A stretch of DNA of 64,000 nucleotides, from assembly GCA_947387485.1 (NCBI GenBank), contig CANDNT010000004.1, forward strand, positions 62,001 to 126,000. The letters are read 5' to 3'. The notes beneath the pieces were generated by a model. That model saw only the letters and a list, made by a program, of their open reading frames with translations, had not been told where the DNA came from and searched no databases. The stretch's first letter is position 1. The number at the start of each line of letters is the position of its first letter. The DNA comes from Aquimarina rhabdastrellae (GTDB lineage: Bacteria; Bacteroidota; Bacteroidia; Flavobacteriales; Flavobacteriaceae). A program made the translations under genes and the position numbers. Below are positions 45,260 to 54,400 of this stretch, one piece after another.

Positions 45260-48200
45260 TTAAACAACTACAGAAACATTATGCAATATCTCTTTTACAA
45301 TGTTTAAAACTATTTCTTTATTATCTTCTAAAAACTCTTCTTTAAGCATATCGTAATGCTCCCCTATTCCGTCATAATATTCAATTTCATCATATAGTGA
45401 CTCCCATTCATATGGAGCCAATTCTACTGTAGCTTTGATAAAGTATAACCTAGCATTACTTTTATAATCATAATCAATATTGTGTACTGTTTTACAATAG
45501 TCAAACATTCTGTCTTTAACTCTATATAAAACATTTGCACTTTGATCTAGTAGTTCTTTTAAACCTAAATCATATTTTACAAAATCATCTAAATGATCAA
45601 AATCTTCTTCTGTCCAGTGCTCATTATTAGCATATGAGTCAAGCATAATCGTATTAGATACTCTTCTTCCAAATAACTCATACATTACCTTTTCTAATTC
45701 ATAAGAAAGATTACCTCCAGCTGACCACCCGAAGAAAATAAGTTCACCTTCTGGCTGGAGTTCTTCTATTATATCAGCATAATGCATAATCTTATTTTCT
45801 TGATTTTCAAGGTAATTAAATGCTATAACTTTAACATCTTTTTGATTATCAAAAAGTTCTTTATAGGCTGTTCCATAACCTAACCCTGGTGGGAAGGCAA
45901 AAATAATCTGAGAAGCTTCAGGGTTACCTAATATATAATAGTCTTCATTAAACGTGTATCCATTATCGATATATTTAGCTATATCTTTAATAGTTTCTAC
46001 ATGAAATAAAAAATCTAATGGATAATCCGTATTAAATAAAAGATTAAGTTTTGCGATTACTTTTGTCGCTACAAGACTATTTCCTCCTAAATCAAAAAAG
46101 CTATCTAAAATCCCGATTTTTTCTACAACAAGAAACTCTTTCCATAAAGATATAATCTGCGCCTGAGTATCATTTTGCGCTGCAATATATTCACGTTTCA
46201 TTAGGTTATCCTCATCTATCTCAGGTAATGCTTTTCTATTAACTTTACCGTTAGGGGTCAAAGGTATCTTATCAAGATATACAAAATATTTTGGTAACAT
46301 ATATTCTGGTAAAAAAGTAATTAATTTTGATTTTAAATACTTTTTCACCTTATCATCATCATTCTTATCTTTTAAAACTAAATAAGCGACCAATTCCTTT
46401 TGTCCTTGCCATTCTTTTACGTCTACTACAGCATCTTTTATAAATTCTTTTTCTTCAAGAATACAATTTTCTATTTCTCCTAATTCTATTCTATATCCTC
46501 TTATTTTTACTTGAGCGTCCTTTCTACCTACATACTCTAGCTCTCCATTAGGGAGCCAATGAACAATATCACCCGTACTATAGATACGTTCTTCTTTCAT
46601 GAATGGGTTTGCTATAAATTTTTCATCTGTAAGCGTTTCTTTTCCTAAATAGCCTTTAGACAGACCACTACCTGCCAAATATAATTCTCCTTTAATACCT
46701 ATAGGGCATAAATTCATTTCTTCATCTAAAACATATGCCTTTGTATTTCCTATAGGTCTACCTATAGGTACAGAAGTTCCTTTATCTGTTTTTACCAAAT
46801 GACATGTACTATAGGTTGTATCTTCTGATGGACCATATAAATTTCTTATTTCAATACGTTCATATGGTAATGCTTTTATTAAGTGTATTGGTAAAGGTTC
46901 ACCAGCCATATTTATCATTACTACATTTTTTAAATTTATTTTTTTATCAATTATAGTATTGATTACAGATGGTACTGTATTTAGTAAAATATTTTTATCT
47001 TTTTCGATAAACTTATCAATCTCTAATCCACTTTGTAATATTCTTAATGGTTTCCCTGTACTTAATGTAAAAAAGATTTCAAAAATTGATAGGTCAAAAC
47101 AATGTGATGTCACTGCATAAACCAATTCAAACTTTTCTAAATTGAATTCTTTTTTACACCACATTATAAATGAAGTTGCATTTTCATGCGTAATCATTAC
47201 CCCTTTAGGGTTTCCTGTTGATCCAGAAGTATAAATAATATAAGCTAATTGCTGTTCATCTATTTCTGGAATTTTAAAATCATTTAAATACTTATCTTCT
47301 TGAGTTAGAAAAGTGTTTATCTTATTATTATCTATTGTTAATTTACAAGAACTATCTTTTTCTATATATGTGATTCTATCTTTTGGATATTTTGGATCAA
47401 TAGGAACATATGCTGCGCCAGTTTTTATAACTGCTAATAACACTATTGGTAACCAATAATTTCTTTCTAATTTCACTCCTATTAAATCACCTTGCTTTAT
47501 ACCATAATTAGTTACCAAATAATTTGCTAATGCGTTACTCCTCTCTTCAACCTCTCTATATGTGATTTTTTTGTCATTGTCAAAAATCGCTATATTAGTA
47601 GGGGTTGTTTTTGCATTATTTCTTATTTTAAAAACAAATGACTCTTTTCTATTGTAATTTAATTTAGTGTCATTAAACTTTCTTAATATTTTTTCCTCTT
47701 CAGCTTTACAGATTGAAGCTACTTCAGTTATTTCTCTATGAATTTCTTCTGTAAAATCATTTAAAAAATAAATATAGTTATTTATAATAGTTTCCATTAA
47801 TTTTGGATTATAAACACTTGTATTGTATTCTACATTTAGATCTAAATCTTTTTCATTTTCAAAAAATGTAAATGCTAATTCTGTTTTTACTTTGGTTTCT
47901 TTAATTTCTATTCCTTCCTCAATTTTAATCGGAAGATCTTCGTTTATAATTTCATCTAAACCAAAACGGTTGTTTTGATTTTGAAGAATTACCATTATAT
48001 CATATAAAGAGTTTCCTTTATCATTTTTTAAATCTAGATCATTAATTATCGAGTCATATGGATATAATTGATGTTGTAATGCTTCTGTAACCGTTTCTTT
48101 TTCTTTATTTATACAAGATAAAACACTATGCGATTTATCTATTGTTGTTTTAAGAGGTAGTGTATTTATAAATAACCCTAAAGTCTTTTCAAATTCTTGC

Positions 48201-51200
48201 TTCATTCTTCCTGAAACAGGGGTTCCTATGATAACATTTTGCTTACTAATTTTATAAAGATAAGTTCTTACACTTGCTAATAGAACAACAAATAGTGTTG
48301 TTCGTTGTTCCTTAGCTATTTTTAATAATTTGGATTTTATTACTTCGGAGATTTTATATTCATTTTGTGCTCCTTGAAATGCTATGCTACCACTTTTCTT
48401 GCCTATATCTATTTTTTCATACGTTCCAACTAATTTTTCTTTCCAATATTCTTTATGTTTTAACATGGAGTCTTTATTAATTTCATTTACAAACCATTTA
48501 ACATAATTTGAATATTGTTGATTTGAAGGTATTTCTACATTTATTGATATCCCTCTTAACAACTTCATATAGGTTTCCATCAATTCATTTAAAAACGTTC
48601 CTGAAGACCACCCATCAAAAATTATATGATGAAAAGAAAGTACCAATATATTTTTATCATTAGCTAATTTGATAAGTTTTGCCCTTAATAAAGACCCTTT
48701 TTCTAAATTAAATGGAATTTGATAATTATTGAAAATGCTCTTATAAATTTGGTCTGTATTAGATGCTGCAATTTCTGAAACTTCTAAAGTTAAAGGTACT
48801 TGTCCTGAAGGAATTATTTTTTGATATGCATTACCTTCTTCATCTATTAAAAATCTTAGTCTTAAGCTTTCATGTCTATCAATTAATTTATTAAATGCTT
48901 CTTCTAATATCTTAGGTTGTATGTTTCCTTCTATCTTAATGTTAAAATTGATATTATACGCTATTGACTCTTCTATATTCTGAGAATCAACCCAAATTCT
49001 ATATTGAGTATTAGTAAGAGGTAATACTACTTTTTCTTCACTTTCAATCTTAACTTCCTCTACCTCTATATCCCCTATATCATTATATCTCTCTTTGACT
49101 AATGATATTATCTCGTTGATACTATAACAATCATAAAGTTCATCAAACTCTAATGAAATATTAAATAGCTCATTAATTCTATTTATAAATTGGGTTCCAA
49201 CTATAGAATTACCTCCTAATTCAAAAAAGTCATCTTCTAAAGAGAAAGAGTCATTTTGTATTGTAGTTTTTAATAAATTAATAACTACATCATCTATAGT
49301 AGATCCTTTCTCAATTTTTTCTTCTTCATTATTATTTTCTATGTTATCAAATAGTAAAGGGTTTTTTATAGGATTCCAGCAAGCTGTTTTTTGAAAAGGG
49401 TATGTAGGAGTTATTACTTTTTCTACATTTTCATCTTTATAGAATAAATCCCAATCAAATCGAATTCCTGTATCATACAAATTGGCCCATATATTACGAT
49501 TTGACAATAGCATTTTATTAATAAAATCAATATACGGCAAATCATATTCAACACACATCAATTGTAATTTATTCGATATATCTGGATTATTACCTATATA
49601 CAAAAAAGTACTATTATCTTCTTTTAATTTACTTATTATTAATTTAAGTTTATCCCAATTAATACTGGTTTTTTCTATTGTATTTGATAAACTAATTTGA
49701 TCATATTTCCCTTCTATTAAATATTTTGTATTCCTAGCAACATCACCATTACATATTAAATGACTAAACTCTAATCCTTTTTTCTCTAAAAAACTATAAA
49801 TAGCATATTGGTATATATTAGTTGTATTAGTTTTCTTAGAAAGATTATCTATTCTAATATTATCGTAATGCTTTTTAAATGCTTGAAATTTTGCTTTAGT
49901 TCTTTCTAATTGCTCCTCAGAAATAATTTCTGATGTAAAAAAACAAGCAATTTTAGAAGATTTCTTCCTTGGTGTTAAAGCATCTATACTTTTATTCTTT
50001 TTATATAAATCACTTACTATACTAGTTTCATCACCTTCTATAATTAATTCATATTCATAATCTTTTCTTCCTACGTTATATGTATATGCAATATCTTTAA
50101 GCGGCTTATCTTTTTTTGTATCAAAAAACCTTATTAATTCGTTAGTGTAAGAAGATAAACTCTCTTTATTTTTTGCCGAAATCTTGAACCATTCATTTTC
50201 GTTGATAAAATATTTTTCTTCTTTTGCATATTCTTCTAGGATCACATGAGCATTTGTACCACTTAAACCGAAAGAACTAATTCCAGCTCTCCTTGGATTA
50301 TCTGTATTTAAAACCCAATTTTCTTCTTCATTCTCGATTCTAATCCTTTTATCTTTCTGAATAAAAGAATTCAACTTTTTATAATTTATAGTTGGGAAAT
50401 ATTTCTTTTCTCGTAATACTAATACTGCTTTTATTAATCCGAAAATTCCCGACATATTATCAAGATGACCGATATTAGGTTTTAATGTTCCTAATTTTAA
50501 ATCAAAAGCATCAGAATTTGATTCAAAAGCTTCTTTTATAGCTTTATATTCAATTGGATCTCCTAATTTTGTCCCTGTACCGTGAGTTTCAATATATCCT
50601 ACACTAGAAATAGGTATTTCTGCATTTGAGCAAGCTTCTAATAATACTTCTTTCTGTGCAGAAGGACTTGGAGCTGTAAGTCCATTAGAAGAACTTCCAT
50701 CATGATTGATTGCCGACCCTTTGATTAGTGCATAAATATTATCGTTGGCATTTATAGCATCTTCTTCTCTTTTTAATACTATCACAGCTATACCTTCACC
50801 TCCAGAAGTCCCTTGTGCATTTTCATCAAAAGCTCTGCAAATTCCATCTGGAGACATTACTGCATCGTTATCAAAACGATTGATATCAGGAAAGTCGTAC
50901 AATAATCTAGCCCCTCCAACTATAGCATATTCTATTTCTTTATTTTTTAGTTTTTGCACAGCTTCATGAACTGCCACTAAAGATGAAGAACATGCTGTTT
51001 CTATATTCATTACTGGCCCCGTAATATTAAGTAAATGAGCTATTCTACCCGATGCCATTGAGCTAATTCCCCCAACAAAATCTAATTGTGGGTTTGGTGA
51101 TTGATATAAATAATTATATGTTTCTTTATTAACAGTAATAAATAATCCTGTCTTTTTTTTAGAAACCTCATCGAGATTATATCCTCCATTTTCAATTGCT

Positions 51201-51475
51201 TCACAAACTTTCTCTAGTAAACGCCTATGTCCAGGATCAATAGCATCAGCTTCTGCTTTTGAAAGCTTAAAAAAAGTATGATCAAACTCATCCACACGAT
51301 TTAAATACCCATAAGGATAGAATTCTTCTTTTTCAGAAATATAGGAATGTTTAATTCTTTCTGCTGTAGGTTGCCCAATATTCATTTTACCTATTTCCAA
51401 TCCCTTTTTAAATTCTTCCAAAGAACTGGCACCAGAGCATTCTAAACTTATTCCTGTAATCGCTATATTGTTCAT
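45260..51475 (-). CDS. hybrid PKS-NRPS: KS, degenerate AT, ACP, C, A, T, TE
   Basis: A 2071-aa megasynthase. The ketosynthase (about 1-420) has Cys162 (NIETACSSSLVAVH), His298 (ETHGTGTKLGDP) and His337 (KPNIGHLDNMSG). Residues about 430-700 occupy the acyltransferase position, and the post-AT linker ending YPFQKTACW is present. The GHSxG motif is absent (LICNGDVARN in its place), so the AT is a remnant. Then come a carrier (DDFFELGGNSIVG, about 755), condensation (SFHHIIFDGWSSG, about 952), adenylation (YTSGSTGNPKGVMITH, about 1415), a second carrier (FFDLGGNSLVATK, about 1798) and a type I thioesterase with Ser1918 in FFGWSAGGN and His in GEHYDML. The adenylation code reads DLFNNALTYK, which I recall as alanine-type. 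No KR, DH or epimerase is present. It is probably the last protein of the main line. Confidence 0.92.
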   Translation of the reverse strand: MNNIAITGISLECSGASSLEEFKKGLEIGKMNIGQPTAERIKHSYISEKEEFYPYGYLNRVDEFDHTFFKLSKAEADAIDPGHRRLLEKVCEAIENGGYNLDEVSKKKTGLFITVNKETYNYLYQSPNPQLDFVGGISSMASGRIAHLLNITGPVMNIETACSSSLVAVHEAVQKLKNKEIEYAIVGGARLLYDFPDINRFDNDAVMSPDGICRAFDENAQGTSGGEGIAVIVLKREEDAINANDNIYALIKGSAINHDGSSSNGLTAPSPSAQKEVLLEACSNAEIPISSVGYIETHGTGTKLGDPIEYKAIKEAFESNSDAFDLKLGTLKPNIGHLDNMSGIFGLIKAVLVLREKKYFPTINYKKLNSFIQKDKRIRIENEEENWVLNTDNPRRAGISSFGLSGTNAHVILEEYAKEEKYFINENEWFKISAKNKESLSSYTNELIRFFDTKKDKPLKDIAYTYNVGRKDYEYELIIEGDETSIVSDLYKKNKSIDALTPRKKSSKIACFFTSEIISEEQLERTKAKFQAFKKHYDNIRIDNLSKKTNTTNIYQYAIYSFLEKKGLEFSHLICNGDVARNTKYLIEGKYDQISLSNTIEKTSINWDKLKLIISKLKEDNSTFLYIGNNPDISNKLQLMCVEYDLPYIDFINKMLLSNRNIWANLYDTGIRFDWDLFYKDENVEKVITPTYPFQKTACWNPIKNPLLFDNIENNNEEEKIEKGSTIDDVVINLLKTTIQNDSFSLEDDFFELGGNSIVGTQFINRINELFNISLEFDELYDCYSINEIISLVKERYNDIGDIEVEEVKIESEEKVVLPLTNTQYRIWVDSQNIEESIAYNINFNIKIEGNIQPKILEEAFNKLIDRHESLRLRFLIDEEGNAYQKIIPSGQVPLTLEVSEIAASNTDQIYKSIFNNYQIPFNLEKGSLLRAKLIKLANDKNILVLSFHHIIFDGWSSGTFLNELMETYMKLLRGISINVEIPSNQQYSNYVKWFVNEINKDSMLKHKEYWKEKLVGTYEKIDIGKKSGSIAFQGAQNEYKISEVIKSKLLKIAKEQRTTLFVVLLASVRTYLYKISKQNVIIGTPVSGRMKQEFEKTLGLFINTLPLKTTIDKSHSVLSCINKEKETVTEALQHQLYPYDSIINDLDLKNDKGNSLYDIMVILQNQNNRFGLDEIINEDLPIKIEEGIEIKETKVKTELAFTFFENEKDLDLNVEYNTSVYNPKLMETIINNYIYFLNDFTEEIHREITEVASICKAEEEKILRKFNDTKLNYNRKESFVFKIRNNAKTTPTNIAIFDNDKKITYREVEERSNALANYLVTNYGIKQGDLIGVKLERNYWLPIVLLAVIKTGAAYVPIDPKYPKDRITYIEKDSSCKLTIDNNKINTFLTQEDKYLNDFKIPEIDEQQLAYIIYTSGSTGNPKGVMITHENATSFIMWCKKEFNLEKFELVYAVTSHCFDLSIFEIFFTLSTGKPLRILQSGLEIDKFIEKDKNILLNTVPSVINTIIDKKINLKNVVMINMAGEPLPIHLIKALPYERIEIRNLYGPSEDTTYSTCHLVKTDKGTSVPIGRPIGNTKAYVLDEEMNLCPIGIKGELYLAGSGLSKGYLGKETLTDEKFIANPFMKEERIYSTGDIVHWLPNGELEYVGRKDAQVKIRGYRIELGEIENCILEEKEFIKDAVVDVKEWQGQKELVAYLVLKDKNDDDKVKKYLKSKLITFLPEYMLPKYFVYLDKIPLTPNGKVNRKALPEIDEDNLMKREYIAAQNDTQAQIISLWKEFLVVEKIGILDSFFDLGGNSLVATKVIAKLNLLFNTDYPLDFLFHVETIKDIAKYIDNGYTFNEDYYILGNPEASQIIFAFPPGLGYGTAYKELFDNQKDVKVIAFNYLENQENKIMHYADIIEELQPEGELIFFGWSAGGNLSYELEKVMYELFGRRVSNTIMLDSYANNEHWTEEDFDHLDDFVKYDLGLKELLDQSANVLYRVKDRMFDYCKTVHNIDYDYKSNARLYFIKATVELAPYEWESLYDEIEYYDGIGEHYDMLKEEFLEDNKEIVLNIVKEILHNVSVVV

Positions 51476-51497
51476 TTTTTCAATTCTTTTTAATTAA

Positions 51498-54400
51498 CTA
51501 TACTTCTAAAAAATCAACTTTTTCTATTTCTTCTTCTTTACTTTCCTCACTTTTAACTTCTGGTTTGTTTAAAAATTCAGAAATATCTTTAATGGAGTTA
51601 TATTCGAATAGATCAGGTATCTGCATTTGTTCTGGCCATAAAGAATCTATTTCTGTATGAAGTCTTACTAGTTGTAATGAGTTCCCTCCCATATCAAAAA
51701 AGCTTACATTTTCTTCAATTTCTTCAAGATTCAATATTGCTTTAAAAACTTTTTCTACTTTATCTTGTATTGGCTCTTTGGCTGTGTTTTTATTAATATT
51801 TATTCTTGATTTTAATGGCCTAGGTAGTTTATTTACATCTATTTTACCATTATTATTAAGCTCTAATTTATCAACCCCTATAAACATATTTGGAATCATA
51901 TAATAAGGTAATATCTTTTTTAACTCCTCTTTGATTATTGACTCATCTATTGGTTCATTGGTTTTATAATAAGCAACTAATGTTATTGCCTCGCTATCTT
52001 CATAAGTAGTAACATGTCCTTCTTCTATATTAGCTAAGGAAAGTAGTGCTAATTTTACTTCATTAAGTTCTATTCTAAATCCGTTTAGATTTATTTGATC
52101 ATCTATTCGTCCTATATACTCTAGATCTCCATTAGACATCCAACGAGCAAGATCTCCACTTCTATAAAGTCTACCTAGTCCATATCTCTCATCATTACTA
52201 AATCTTTCATTTGTAATAATTTCATTGTTATAATATCCAGTAGCTAATTGATCTCCACCTATATAAATTTCTCCTACTTCTCCTTTTGGTAATAACTTTT
52301 TCTGTTCATCAAGAATGTAAAACTTTAAACCTTGTAAGGGTCTTCCTATATTACTAATTGCACCTTGAGATTCAATCTCTCTATCTCCCAATTCCTTAAA
52401 TGTACCATGCACAGTAATTTCTGTTATACCATACATATTTATTAATTTACATTTAGGATGTGTACTCTTCCATTCTTTTAAAATTGACGGAATCAATATA
52501 TCTCCTCCAAAAATCAAATATCGTACAGAAGAACAGCTAATTCTTTGAGATCGTCTTACATTTTCAAATTCATTAAAAACTCTAGGTGTAAAATTTAATA
52601 CTGTAATGCCATAATCATTAATCTTTTTTAAATAGTGTTTAAAATCAATTATTTTATTTCTATCAAGTAATATCAACTTTCCTCCAAAAAATAGCGGGCC
52701 AAAAATCTCCCATATAGAAAAATCAAAGGAATAACTATGATATAAGCTCCATACATCTTTTGATGAAAAATCATAATGCTCATCATTACAATTAATCATC
52801 AGTTCCATCAAATTCTTATGACTTATTGCTACTCCTTTTGGTTTTCCTGTAGACCCCGATGTATATATTATGTAAGCAGTGTCATCAAGTTTTATATTCT
52901 CAAAAGAAATTATTCTATTTTCTATTTCTTCTTCTTTTTCTAAAAAAGATTTTATCCATAAATCATCAATAATAAGCTTTGAACCTACATCTTCTCTTAT
53001 GTATTTACGACGTATTTCAGGCATATTAACATCTACTGGAACATAAATCATCCCAGCTTTTAAAATTCCTAAAATACTAGCTATTAACATTGGTGATATA
53101 CTCATTGATAGTATAATACTATCGCCAGAATTTAATTCTTCATTATCTATAAGACATAAAGCAATTTTATCTGAAAGAGTATCTATTTCTTTATAACTAA
53201 TTTCTTCGCTTTCGTAAACAACAGCTATATTATCTTTATATGTATGTATTATTTTTTGTAAGTGATTTACGATATTCTCTGATGCATCTTTTTTATTCTT
53301 TGCTCCTGATAATTTTAGTAATTTATCTATTCTATGTCTTTCTTCATTTAGTTCTAGTTCATTAATTACATTATTAGGAATATCAATACATTGTTCAATT
53401 ATATTTTCAAACATAACATGATAATGCTCAATAGTCTCTTTAGAAAATAAATCTGTATTATATTCTATCTCATAATGCAATTTTTCATTTTCTTCAATAA
53501 ATCTATATGCCAAATCAAATTGAGCAGATGTATACCCCTCGGTTTTATATCGTTCAACTTTTAATGCATCATTATCTTTATTTAATGCTCCCATTATATC
53601 CAAGTTGACGAAATTTTGTACCGATAATACAACATCAACTAGTGGAAATCTATCATTATTAATTGGAATTTTAAGCTCTTCAACTAACAATTCAAAAGGA
53701 TATAACTTATGTTTGTACCCTTCTTTTAACATTTGAGAACATAGTTCTAATAGTTCTTCAAAACTCTTGTTTTCATCCCATTCCATTCTTAATGGAATCA
53801 TATTTAAATAAAGACCTATTTGATTTTCTAATTCTTTACTATCTCTTTCTACTATAGGTAAACCTAAAGTAATATCTGTTTTTCCAGATTTCTTGTATAA
53901 TAAAATATTAAGAAAAGTACTTAACATCATTGTTAGTGTTTTTCCTTTATCTTTTGTGTATCTTTTTAATTTAGTGAATATCTCATCAGAAATTTTAAAC
54001 GTAGTTATAGTACCATTATATGTTTTAACAGCTGGTCTTTCTTTTTGATCATGAAGCTGTAATACCGATGTTTTTTTTTCAAATTTTTGCAACCAATACC
54101 TTTTTGCTTCCTCAAATTCACCAGAAGTAACCTTCTTAAGCAACCATGCTGTATAGTCTTTATATTGAACCGTTAAAGGATCTAAAACTATTGGTTTTGC
54201 ATCTTTTAAACATTTATAAATATGAAAAACTTCTTGCTGTAAAATACTAGTTGACCAACCATCACATACCAGATGATGAATTGCTATATTAAGAATATGT
54301 TTGGTTGTTGATAATTTAAAAACAGAAACTCTAATCAAAGCTCCTTTATCTAAATCAAAAGGTTTCTCATGAAAATTCAATATCATTTCATTAATTTGAG

